Of a DNA stretch of 64,000 nucleotides, positions 20,897 through 29,330 are shown piece after piece (within the stretch, counting starts at the first letter, position 1; every line of letters begins with the position of its first letter). The DNA is from JAEXOD01 sp043805435 (GTDB lineage Bacteria; Bacteroidota; Ignavibacteria; Ignavibacteriales; Melioribacteraceae): NCBI GenBank assembly GCA_043805435.1, contig JAZDHY010000121.1, positions 52,933 to 116,932 on the forward strand, written 5' to 3'. Position numbers and translations under genes: made by a program. The notes below the pieces were generated by a model. That model was not told the origin of the DNA and made no database searches. It worked only from the letters and a program-made list of their open reading frames with translations.

Positions 20897-21940
20897 ATGA
20901 CAGAAAAGAGAATAAAGCCAACAAAGTTAGAAGATTTGGCTAAAATACTAGGAGTTTCAAAGGTTACTATATCTAAAGCTTTAAGAGATCATTCCGATAT
21001 TTCCGATGAAATGAAAATTAAAGTAAAAAAACTTGCAGAAAATATGGGATACAGGCCAAATATGATGGCAAGAAACTTGTCTTCAAGAAGGTCTAATATA
21101 TTAGGACTTGTTGTACCAAAAATAGCACATTTCTTTTTTAGTTCTATTATTGAAGCAATCTACGATACTGCAATTGAAAAAAATTATGAAAGTGTAATAA
21201 TGGTTTCGCAAGAATCCGCCGAAAGAGAAAAGCAGCATATCGAATCATTAATTTCAATGCGTGTTGATGGTTTAATTATTTCAATTACTGAAAAAACCCA
21301 AGATATTTCTGTTTTTGAACGTGTAATTAAAATGAATATTCCTATTGTGTTTATTGATCGAATTCCAAATATTCCCAACGTACCAAGTGTAACCGTTGAT
21401 GATAAAGGGGGTGCCTTTGCTGCTGTTGAGCACTTTATTCAAAAAGGGTATAGAAAAATTGGTTTGATGGGGGGGTATGATTATATTAATATTGGCAGGG
21501 CACGAACAGAAGGTTTTTACGAAGCAATGAATAAATATAATGTACCTGTAAATGAAAAATGGATTATTAAAGGCGGTTTTGGCGAAACTGATGGTTATAA
21601 AGGATTTAAAAAAATGATAGAAAGCGGAGAAATGCCGGAAGCAATACTTGCGGCAACTTATCCTGTAGCACTTGGTTTGTATGAAGCCGCATCGGAAATT
21701 GGGATTAAAATTCCGGCTGATGTAAATGTTATGTGTTTTGGAAACAATATTTACAAATATATGGCCCCGTCGGTATTCGATTTTGTAAGTCAACCGTCCG
21801 AAGAATTAGGGAGGCAGGCAGTAAATTTGTTATTCAAATTGATGAATGAACCGGAAGAATTAATAGAAAAAAACATTGAATTAAAAACAAAATTATTATT
21901 AAATGGCAGAAAATTGGTAAGCTCTGCTATTGTTGCTTAA
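20897..21940 (+). CDS. LacI-family transcriptional regulator
   Basis: A 347-residue regulator. Residues 10-30 are the helix-turn-helix (TKLEDLAKILGVSKVTISKA), followed by the hinge helix (MGYRPNMMARNLSSRRS) and a periplasmic-binding-protein-like sensor domain (ILGLVVPKIAHFFF, VDGLIISITE, IPIVFIDRIP, and VPSVTVDDKGGAF). It lies 49 bp after GH105 and ahead of the esterase and uronate catabolism genes, so it most likely controls this locus in response to a pectin-derived intermediate such as a uronate or KDG. The effector is an inference. Possible targets are the palindromes upstream of the TonB receptor. Confidence 0.93.
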   Translation: MTEKRIKPTKLEDLAKILGVSKVTISKALRDHSDISDEMKIKVKKLAENMGYRPNMMARNLSSRRSNILGLVVPKIAHFFFSSIIEAIYDTAIEKNYESVIMVSQESAEREKQHIESLISMRVDGLIISITEKTQDISVFERVIKMNIPIVFIDRIPNIPNVPSVTVDDKGGAFAAVEHFIQKGYRKIGLMGGYDYINIGRARTEGFYEAMNKYNVPVNEKWIIKGGFGETDGYKGFKKMIESGEMPEAILAATYPVALGLYEAASEIGIKIPADVNVMCFGNNIYKYMAPSVFDFVSQPSEELGRQAVNLLFKLMNEPEELIEKNIELKTKLLLNGRKLVSSAIVA

Positions 21941-22105
21941 ATTTTATATTCCCCTACAATAATTACATCTCAACAGTCATTACATCCCTTCGGGATTAAA
22001 AGAGTAAAATATTTATAATAGTAATAATAGGCAGTAAACAAACCACAAAATCCTTTTAGAAAAATGTGTCACTAATACATTTTTTATTAAAACAGCGTTA
22101 AAAAA

Positions 22106-23128
22106 ATGAGAACTTCACTACTCAAACAAATCAAAATATTAGCAATTATACTTTTTATAATTACAAATTATATAAATGCTGCTAATTATGCCGTTGTAGC
22201 AAAAGATAGCAGCGGTAATTTTTTTACAATACAGGATGCATTAAATTCCATCCCTGAAAATAATGTCGAATTGTTTTACGTTTATATTAAAAACGGACTT
22301 TATAATGAAAAAATATATATAGAAAAAAGCAATTTGGTTTTAGTTGGCCAAAGCAGAGAAAAAACAATAATTGAATATGCTGAATTACGGCGAAATTGGA
22401 AAGCTGAACATAACGACGAAGATTACGGTTCGGCGGTAATTAATATTAAAAACAATTGTAAAAATATAACATTTATATCTTTAACAGCACATAACAATTA
22501 CGGTAATTTATTCAATGACCATGATCATGCATTTACAATACGTTCGTTTGAAGGTACAACGAAAATTATTATTGATGAATGTGCTATTATTTCTGATGGC
22601 GGGGATGCTCTTTCGTTATGGAACAACAATGACGGAATGTATTATCATAACAACTGTTATTTTGAAGGCTGGGTTGATTATGTTTGCCCGAGAGGATTTT
22701 GTTTTATAGAGAATAGTGCTTTTTATGGACACAATTTTACAGCATCAATATGGCATGACGGAAGTAAAAATATTGATCATAAATTTGTTATAAAAAATTG
22801 CAGCTTTGATGGCATAGTAGATTTTCCATTGGGCAGGTTTCATTGGGATGCACAGTTTTATTTGATAGATTGTAAGTTCTCTGAAAGAATGAAAGATAAA
22901 AAAATATTTTTTGCTCCTTCAAAACCGCCAAGAATATTAAAATGGGGCGAAGACAGAGTTTATTTTTATAATTGTAAAAAAGATGGTGTTGAATACTTGT
23001 GGTATAAAAATAATCTTGAAACTATTAAACCGGAAGAAATTACTCCTTTGTGGACATTTAAGGGTCTATGGAATCCTAAAGAGGACTTAACAAATATAAA
23101 AGCTTATTTAAAACAAATATTAAATTAA
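22106..23128 (+). CDS. Pectin methylesterase, CE8 family
   Basis: A 340-residue secreted esterase that would remove methyl groups from pectin and so open it to the lyases and GH28. A signal peptide (ends near INAANY) precedes a beta-helix with family features FTIQDALNSIP, IKNGLYNEKI and LVGQSREKTII. The catalytic positions are kept in a divergent setting: D167 in GGDALSLW (normally QDTL), D191 in WVDYVCPRG (normally DFIFG), and R244 in PLGRFHW (normally LGRPW). It lacks a T9SS domain. It is 165 bp after the LacI gene and probably has its own promoter, with a weak palindrome at 22062-22082 upstream. Confidence 0.9.
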   Translation: MRTSLLKQIKILAIILFIITNYINAANYAVVAKDSSGNFFTIQDALNSIPENNVELFYVYIKNGLYNEKIYIEKSNLVLVGQSREKTIIEYAELRRNWKAEHNDEDYGSAVINIKNNCKNITFISLTAHNNYGNLFNDHDHAFTIRSFEGTTKIIIDECAIISDGGDALSLWNNNDGMYYHNNCYFEGWVDYVCPRGFCFIENSAFYGHNFTASIWHDGSKNIDHKFVIKNCSFDGIVDFPLGRFHWDAQFYLIDCKFSERMKDKKIFFAPSKPPRILKWGEDRVYFYNCKKDGVEYLWYKNNLETIKPEEITPLWTFKGLWNPKEDLTNIKAYLKQILN

Positions 23129-23147
23129 GTATTGCCATATAACTCCT

Positions 23148-23192
23148 AAGGGAACGTTTCCCTTTTATACCCTCTTATTTAAAAGAGGGTAT
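23148..23192 (+). terminator. Two adjacent perfect hairpins after the CE8 gene
   Basis: The first hairpin is AAGGGAA (23148-23154) with TTCCCTT (23158-23164), followed by TTTT. The second is ATACCCTCTT (23167-23176) with AAGAGGGTAT (23183-23192) over six bases. The first may terminate the esterase transcript. The second resembles the CCCTCTC...GAGAGGG hairpins found in the interspersed elements of this window. Confidence 0.6.
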
Positions 23193-23312
23193 AATTTACT
23201 AGTATTAAAACAAATCTAAATTTAGAACTTGGTTCTGATTAAAAGAGACTTTTTCAATATTTACATTACTTCTTTTTCTTTTTAACATTAAACTAAAATT
23301 AAAAATACTATC

Positions 23313-24557
23313 ATGAAAAACTACATTATCTTATTTGTTGTGCTAGTAGTTATTGCTACAAATGTACACGCACAAAATGAAAAATCCTTTAATATCGAAT
23401 TAAAAAATCCAACAGAATTAACTTTAACGGATTATTTAGTTGAAGCAAATTTTGAAACATTAAAAAAACAGTATCCAACATTAACTGAAACAAATTTTGA
23501 AGTTTTATTATGCGAAGAAAAACAGGCTTTCCAAATAATAAAAACAGAGAAAGAATATTCTCTTTGTTTTACAGTTAACTTTACACCAAATGAAGAAAAA
23601 AGCGTAAAATTTATTTACGAAAAAGAAAATCCCGTGCAAATATTTAAACAAAGAACTTATGCCGAGTTATCTATGAAACCGGGTAATATATATTATGATA
23701 AAAGATTTAGAGGAGATGAATTTAAAAAAGTTAATAAAATTAAAGTCCCCTCCATTCATACGGATCATGATGCATTATTCAAATATGAAGGTCCGGGTTG
23801 GGAATCGGAAAAAGTGGGATATAGATTTTATTTGGATTGGAGAAATTCAACCGATATTTACGGTAAAAAAATAAATGAATTATTGCTTGAAAATGTTGGT
23901 ACTCATGATACTGTTGCAAAAGATGATTCTTACCACAGTATGCAGGAATGGGGAATGGATATATTTAAAGTGGGGAATACATTTGGGATAGGTTCCTTTG
24001 GAATGTGGGATCAAAATAAAGTTAATATGGTTTCAAAAACCGATAGCGTTTATTGCGAAATACCATATACAGGTCCGGTTAAAGCAGAAATAAAAACAGA
24101 TTATTATGGCTGGCAGGTAAACGACAAAAAATATAATCTGGAATCAAAAATATCTATATCCGCCGGAAGCAGACTTACACAAGTAAATTTAAGCATAAAC
24201 AATAATGCAGGAAACATTGTAACCGGTTTGGCAAAACATAACAATACAGAAGTATTTAAAAGTAAAACAGACGGCAATTGGAAATATTTAGCCCTTTATG
24301 GTAAACAAACTTTGGTTGATGAAAATGACAAGCTTGGAATTGCGGTAATATACAATACAAAGGAATTTGTTGAAGAAATTGAAGATTCGCTTAGTTATGT
24401 AATAAAACTGAAACCTGAAAATGGAAATGTGAAATATTATTTTTGTGCGGCTTGGGAACAAGAAAAAGATGGAATTAAAACATTGCAAGAATTTATAAAT
24501 TATCTTGATGAAACCGTAAAACTATTGGAAAACCCAATTATTATAAAATTTAACTAA
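23313..24557 (+). CDS. Secreted DUF4861-type protein of pectin loci
   Basis: A 414-residue protein with a signal peptide (ends in NVHAQN). The sequence has beta-rich features such as PGNIYYDKRFRGDEFKKV, IHTDHDALFKYEGPGWESE, VGYRFYLDWRNSTDIYGKK, and YHSMQEWGMDIFKVG. These fit the DUF4861 family as I know it, which often accompanies rhamnogalacturonan and galacturonan degradation genes. No catalytic role is firmly known to me, and its fold suggests a galactose-mutarotase or lyase-like sandwich (inference). It lies 10 bp before uxaC and is probably in the same transcript. A periplasmic role on uronate oligomers is likely. Confidence 0.75.
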   Translation: MKNYIILFVVLVVIATNVHAQNEKSFNIELKNPTELTLTDYLVEANFETLKKQYPTLTETNFEVLLCEEKQAFQIIKTEKEYSLCFTVNFTPNEEKSVKFIYEKENPVQIFKQRTYAELSMKPGNIYYDKRFRGDEFKKVNKIKVPSIHTDHDALFKYEGPGWESEKVGYRFYLDWRNSTDIYGKKINELLLENVGTHDTVAKDDSYHSMQEWGMDIFKVGNTFGIGSFGMWDQNKVNMVSKTDSVYCEIPYTGPVKAEIKTDYYGWQVNDKKYNLESKISISAGSRLTQVNLSINNNAGNIVTGLAKHNNTEVFKSKTDGNWKYLALYGKQTLVDENDKLGIAVIYNTKEFVEEIEDSLSYVIKLKPENGNVKYYFCAAWEQEKDGIKTLQEFINYLDETVKLLENPIIIKFN

Positions 24558-24567
24558 TGGATTTATT

Positions 24568-25980
24568 ATGGAAAAATATAATTTAAATGAAAATAGGTTT
24601 TTGAGTCCTAATAGTACAATTAGGACCTTTGCTCTTGAGATATATAACTCTATTAAAGATATGCCTATCGTTAGTCCACATGGACATGTTGATATAAGCA
24701 TGTTTGTGGATAACAAACCTTTCCCAAATCCGGCAAAATTATTTTTAACTCCCGACCATTATGTTTATAGAATGCTATATTCGCAGGGTATTTCGATGGA
24801 ATCTCTTGGAATTCCAACTTTAGACGGCACCGAAGTAGAAACGGATACAAGAAAAATATGGCAGATATTTGCTGATAATTATTATTTGTTTAATGGAACC
24901 CCCAGCGGAATATGGTTATCCTACGAATTTAATAAAGTATTTGGTGTTGTGGAAAAACTTAACAGTAATAATGCTCAAAAAATATATGATGAACTTGAAG
25001 AGAAGATTAAACAAAAAGAGTTTTTACCCAGAAGTCTGTTTGAAAAATTTAATATTGAAGTATTAACAAGTACAGATTCTGCAAGTGATTCACTAAATAA
25101 TCATCAATTTTTAAAAGATTCCGGTTGGAATAAAAAAATTGTTCCCTGTTTTAGACCTGATGGAGTTACAGACTTATCCAATAAAAAATGGGATGAAAAT
25201 TTGACAGCACTTGAAAAATCGGTAGGATATGAAATAAATAATTACGCCGATTTTATAAAAGCGTTAGAGGAAAGAAGAGCATATTTTAAACAAATGGGTG
25301 CAACATCAACAGATCATGGGATATTATTGCCATACACACATGAATTGTTATCGTATGAAGCACAGGCAATTTTTGAACGTGGACTTAAGGGTAAAGCTGA
25401 CGAAAAAGATGCTAAGCAGTTTACAGCACATATGATTATGGAAATGGCACGAATGAGCAGCGAAGACAATTTAACAATGCAGATTCATGCAGGAGCTTAT
25501 AGAAACCACAATGATTTTATATTTAATAGGTTTGGCTTAGATACGGGATGTGATATTCCATTCCAAAGTGAATACACGTTAAATTTAAAAGAGTTATTAA
25601 ACAAATATGGAAATGTTAAAAATTTAACAATCATTTTGTTTACGCTTGATGAAACAACTTACTCGCGCGAATTAGCCCCTTTAGCCGGACATTATCCCGC
25701 AATAAAATTAGGCCCGCCATGGTGGTTTCATGATAGTATTGAAGGAATGACAAGATACAGAAGAATGGTAACGGAAACCGCCGGATTTTATAACACTGTT
25801 GGATTTAATGACGATACAAGAGCTTTTATTTCAATTCCGGCAAGGCACGATTTAGCGAGACGAATGGATTCAAATTATTTGGGCGAATTGGTTTCAAAGC
25901 ATATTATAAGCCTAGATGAAGCTTTGGTAATAGCAAAAGATTTAACATACAATTTAGTAAAAAAAGCATATAAATTATAA
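24568..25980 (+). CDS. uxaC: Uronate (glucuronate/galacturonate) isomerase
   Basis: A 470-residue cytoplasmic isomerase that converts D-galacturonate to D-tagaturonate and D-glucuronate to D-fructuronate. The length is usual for the family. It belongs to the amidohydrolase fold, with the opening metal motif PHGHVD (H38, H40), then FLTPDHYVYRMLYSQG, LTSTDSASDSL, PCFRPDG, MQIHAGAYRNHN, and the C-terminal RRMVTETAGFYNTVGFNDDTR region. It starts the inner catabolic operon uxaC-uxaE-eda-SDR with gaps of 2-14 bp. Confidence 0.95.
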   Translation: MEKYNLNENRFLSPNSTIRTFALEIYNSIKDMPIVSPHGHVDISMFVDNKPFPNPAKLFLTPDHYVYRMLYSQGISMESLGIPTLDGTEVETDTRKIWQIFADNYYLFNGTPSGIWLSYEFNKVFGVVEKLNSNNAQKIYDELEEKIKQKEFLPRSLFEKFNIEVLTSTDSASDSLNNHQFLKDSGWNKKIVPCFRPDGVTDLSNKKWDENLTALEKSVGYEINNYADFIKALEERRAYFKQMGATSTDHGILLPYTHELLSYEAQAIFERGLKGKADEKDAKQFTAHMIMEMARMSSEDNLTMQIHAGAYRNHNDFIFNRFGLDTGCDIPFQSEYTLNLKELLNKYGNVKNLTIILFTLDETTYSRELAPLAGHYPAIKLGPPWWFHDSIEGMTRYRRMVTETAGFYNTVGFNDDTRAFISIPARHDLARRMDSNYLGELVSKHIISLDEALVIAKDLTYNLVKKAYKL

Positions 25981-25994
25981 CAATACAGAACATT

Positions 25995-27554
25995 ATGAAA
26001 ACTACAAAAATTAAAGAATGGCTGCTTTCCTTAAGCAACAAAAATAACAAACTTGTAAGTGCTTTGGTATTTGAAAAAGACGAAATAAAACTATATCCAA
26101 AATCGATTAAACAAATTGATGAAGTAATATTTTTTATTGGAGTTAACCACAAAAACAAATTTCTTTATCTTTGTTACAATACAAATAATAACCAAATATC
26201 ACAAAAATTTGACGGGGAAATAATACAACCTGAAAACGGTGATAATGAAATAATAAAAAAATGTAATTTAAGCAATTATAATAGAAAAGTTATTCAAAAA
26301 ATATTTCCGTTTACTAATGCAAAAACAGTAGGGCTTGAAAATTCATTTGGATTTGGTGATAGATTAGGTTTGGCAAATCCGGCACATATACGTGCAGTGA
26401 TACAAACTAAATTTATTCCGATTTTATCTCAACAATCCATACGCGAATTAGCACGCACTAATCGTACTCCGGCCGAAGTAATGGATGCTTCTGTTTGGGC
26501 AGTATTTCAGGAAGGATTGGAAAGCGGATTTGGAGCAGATGCCGATCATCTAAAAACTACACAAGACATTGATTTAATGGTGGAAAATGGTTTTCGGTTA
26601 TTTACTTTTGATCCAAGTGAATATGTTTATAATGAAGCTGATGTTATAGATGAAACGGAATTGGATAAACAAATTATCAATATTAATTGGGAAGGACTAA
26701 AAACGGATTTTATAAAAACCAGCCAAGAATTTGAAGACAAGACGTTTATTTTGCCGTTAGGACTAAACATTACAGCAGATAAACTAACATTAAAACGCGC
26801 TGTTGTAAAATACGGAAATTCTATAGCCCATATTAAAAAGATGTATGACCATTTGGTAAATAATTATCCGGGTTATGATTTTGAGGTTGAAGTATCGGTA
26901 GATGAAACTGAATCGGTAACAACTCCTTTTGAACATTTCTTTTTTGCAAAAGAATTAAACAGACTGGGAGTAAAGTATATTGGACTTGCACCAAGATTTG
27001 TTGGCGATTTTGAAAAAGGAATTGATTATAAAGGCGACTTGGATTTATTTAAAACCGAATATATTAAACATATAGCAATAACAAAATATTTTGGTGATTA
27101 CAAAATAAGTTTACATTCGGGCAGTGATAAGTTTAGCGTTTATAAAGTTATTGGTGAACTTAAAGACGGATATACACATATTAAAACGGCAGGAACAAGT
27201 TATCTTGAAGCTTTAAAAGTAATTGCCATAATTAACCCTGTATTTTTTAGGGAAATATTAGATTATTGTACAAAATTATACGAAAACGAAAAAAAATCGT
27301 ATCATGTTTCGGCTGATATAAATTTAATTAAACCGGTATTTGAATACACCGATAAAGAATTGGTTAACTTATTTAATGATGATAATGTTAGACAAGTTCT
27401 TCATGTTACTTTTGGAAGAATACTTACGGATAAAAACACTGACGGGGAATATATATTCAAAACCCGCATTTTGGAACATATTGAAAATAATGAAGAACTT
27501 CATTATGAAATAATTGAAAAACATTTCTTAAAACACATGGATCCATTTAATTAA
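25995..27554 (+). CDS. uxaE: Tagaturonate 3-/C4-type epimerase, UxaE family
   Basis: A 519-residue protein matching the UxaE family, described from Thermotoga as D-tagaturonate to D-fructuronate epimerase. Visible conserved blocks are GLENSFGFGDRLGLANPAHI, SVWAVFQEGLESGFGADADH, FRLFTFDPSEYV, and EVSVDETESVTTPFEHFF, with KISLHSGSDKFSVYK and IKTAGTSYLEAL further on. This enzyme lets galacturonate enter the glucuronate branch, replacing the tagaturonate reductase/altronate dehydratase route of E. coli. No altronate enzymes are seen here, which agrees. It is 14 bp after uxaC and 1 bp before eda. Confidence 0.88.
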   Translation: MKTTKIKEWLLSLSNKNNKLVSALVFEKDEIKLYPKSIKQIDEVIFFIGVNHKNKFLYLCYNTNNNQISQKFDGEIIQPENGDNEIIKKCNLSNYNRKVIQKIFPFTNAKTVGLENSFGFGDRLGLANPAHIRAVIQTKFIPILSQQSIRELARTNRTPAEVMDASVWAVFQEGLESGFGADADHLKTTQDIDLMVENGFRLFTFDPSEYVYNEADVIDETELDKQIININWEGLKTDFIKTSQEFEDKTFILPLGLNITADKLTLKRAVVKYGNSIAHIKKMYDHLVNNYPGYDFEVEVSVDETESVTTPFEHFFFAKELNRLGVKYIGLAPRFVGDFEKGIDYKGDLDLFKTEYIKHIAITKYFGDYKISLHSGSDKFSVYKVIGELKDGYTHIKTAGTSYLEALKVIAIINPVFFREILDYCTKLYENEKKSYHVSADINLIKPVFEYTDKELVNLFNDDNVRQVLHVTFGRILTDKNTDGEYIFKTRILEHIENNEELHYEIIEKHFLKHMDPFN

Positions 27555-27555
27555 T

Positions 27556-28203
27556 ATGAATAAACAATTGTTGTTGAATGAAATAATTAATAGAAAAGCA
27601 GTTGCTGTTTTAAGAGTAAAAGAAACGGAAAAACTTAAAAAAGTTATTGAATCTATTAGTGCCGGCGGAATTACAGTAATAGAAATTACAATGAGTGTGC
27701 CAAATGCCTGTTTGCTAATAGAAAAGATGAGTGATGAATTAGGTGAAAAAGTTATTATTGGAGTAGGCTCCGTATTAAATAAATCGACTGCTGAAGACGC
27801 AATAAAAGCAGGGGCAAAATTTGTTGTAAGTCCAATACTAAAAAAAGAAATTGTTGAAACAGCTCAAAAGTTTGATGTGCCTGTAATGTCGGGATGTTTT
27901 ACTCCAACCGAAATTTACACAGCTTATGAAATGGGTGCTGATATAATAAAAGTATTTCCCGCGGATGTTGTTGGGATGCAATTTTTTAAGGCTGTTTTAG
28001 CACCAATGCCATTTTTAAAACTTATGCCAACCGGTGGGGTTACTTTAACCAATGCGGGTGAATGGGTTAAAGCCGGGGCTTGTGCTGTTGGACTTGGATC
28101 GGCATTGTTAGATAATAAAGCAATTAAAGAAGAAAATTATACAAAACTTACCGAAAATGCTTTATTAATAATGAAAAGCATTAACGAAGCAATTATAAAA
28201 TAG
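27556..28203 (+). CDS. eda: KDPG / 4-hydroxy-2-oxoglutarate aldolase
   Basis: A 215-residue class I aldolase that splits 2-keto-3-deoxy-6-phosphogluconate into pyruvate and glyceraldehyde-3-phosphate. Key features are E43 in GGITVIEITMSVP, IGVGSVL, FVVSPIL, the SGCFTPTE loop, and the Schiff-base lysine K132 in ADIIKVFPAD, followed by LMPTGGVTL. Length is normal. The gene almost touches uxaE and lies 8 bp before the SDR gene. Its presence implies that KDPG is made in the cell, yet no typical KDG kinase is encoded in the window. Confidence 0.93.
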   Translation: MNKQLLLNEIINRKAVAVLRVKETEKLKKVIESISAGGITVIEITMSVPNACLLIEKMSDELGEKVIIGVGSVLNKSTAEDAIKAGAKFVVSPILKKEIVETAQKFDVPVMSGCFTPTEIYTAYEMGADIIKVFPADVVGMQFFKAVLAPMPFLKLMPTGGVTLTNAGEWVKAGACAVGLGSALLDNKAIKEENYTKLTENALLIMKSINEAIIK

Positions 28204-28211
28204 AGGAAAAA

Positions 28212-29057
28212 ATGAATATGCAAATTTCCGGAATAAAAGATAAAGTATGTGTAATAACCGGTGGCGGCGGTATTATTGGAACTGCCCTGGGTTTAGGTTT
28301 GGCAGAAGCTGGTGCAAAAGTTGCAATAGTAGATTTTAATGAACAAAAAGCTATGGAAGTAGTAAATTTAATAAACAGTAAAACAAACTCGGGCGCAATT
28401 GCTGTTGTAGCCAACGTGCTTGATAAAAACATATTAATTGAAAGTAAAAAAGAAATTAATAATCGTTTGGGTAAGATAGATGTTTTAATAAATGGTGCCG
28501 GTGGAAATTCGCCACTTGCAACAACAAAAGACGAATTTATTACAAACGATAATGTTGATGATTTATCAAAAACCTTTTTAGGTTTAGATATTGAAGGTTT
28601 TAAGAGAGTATTCGATTTAAATTTAATTGGTACGGTTTTACCAACTATGGTTTATTCGGAAGATTTAATTATTAATGGTGGCAGTATTATCAATATTGCT
28701 TCAATGAATGGATTTAGACCTTTAACAAAAATTCCCGCATATTCGGCAGCTAAAGCCGGAATTAATAATTTAACGGAATGGCTTGCCGTGCACTTTTCTA
28801 AAGTAAATGTACGTGTTAATGCAATTGCTCCGGGATTCTTTTTGACAGATCAAAACAGGTTTTTATTAATAGATGAAACTACGGGCAATCTTACACCGCG
28901 CGGCGAAAAAATATTGGCCAATACACCAGCCGGAAGATTTGGAACACCGGACGAATTAGTAGGGACTTTGTTATATCTAATTTCCGATATGTCTAAATTT
29001 GTGTCAGGAGTAATAATTCCGGTTGATGGTGGTTTTAATGCTTATAGTGGTGTTTAA
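28212..29057 (+). CDS. SDR oxidoreductase, probable D-mannonate oxidoreductase (fructuronate reductase)
   Basis: A 281-residue classical short-chain dehydrogenase/reductase. It has the cofactor motif TGGGGIIG near residue 16, NGAGGNSPLATT in the nucleotide-binding core, and the active-site YSAAK with an upstream serine in NIASMNGF. The GGNSP segment and the long insert before FKRVFDLNLIGT match the SDR-type mannonate oxidoreductases of firmicutes and Thermotoga (YjmF/UxaD-like). It would reduce fructuronate to mannonate with NAD(P)H. The operon position after uxaC, uxaE and eda supports this. A GAGG lies just before the ATG. A repeat-rich gap of 273 bp follows. Confidence 0.82.
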   Translation: MNMQISGIKDKVCVITGGGGIIGTALGLGLAEAGAKVAIVDFNEQKAMEVVNLINSKTNSGAIAVVANVLDKNILIESKKEINNRLGKIDVLINGAGGNSPLATTKDEFITNDNVDDLSKTFLGLDIEGFKRVFDLNLIGTVLPTMVYSEDLIINGGSIINIASMNGFRPLTKIPAYSAAKAGINNLTEWLAVHFSKVNVRVNAIAPGFFLTDQNRFLLIDETTGNLTPRGEKILANTPAGRFGTPDELVGTLLYLISDMSKFVSGVIIPVDGGFNAYSGV

Positions 29058-29094
29058 AGTTAATAAAAATAGGGACTTTTTTGTAATATTGTTA

Positions 29095-29173
29095 AATTGT
29101 AGAGCGAACTTCAGTTCGCTGGCTTAAAAGTCTAAAAACCAAAAGCTTGCGAGATAAATCTCGCGCTACAATT
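29095..29173. repeat. Short inverted-repeat element with internal hairpins
   Basis: The element is bounded by AATTGTAG (29095-29102) and CTACAATT (29166-29173). Inside are two hairpins, GCGAACTTCAGTTCGC and GCGAGATAAATCTCGC. A second, decayed version follows at about 29196-29290, and related pieces occur at 30631-30720. It looks like an interspersed intergenic repeat, not a terminator. Confidence 0.7.
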
Positions 29174-29330
29174 AGGCTGTTAAGCGTGAAATTTAAATTG
29201 AAGAGAGAACTTTAGTTCGCTAGCTCAATAATTCAAATAAAAGGGCTAAAAATTAAAAGGCTTGCGGGTTTTTCGCTATTGCGGAATACATTTTCAAATA
29301 ATAACTTAAAAAATTATTAAGGATTTTAGA

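Noticed and set aside
22062..22082. Palindrome AAATGT/ACATTT upstream of the CE8 gene as an operator
   Set aside because: Only six-base arms in very A+T-rich DNA; too weak to list as a separate feature.
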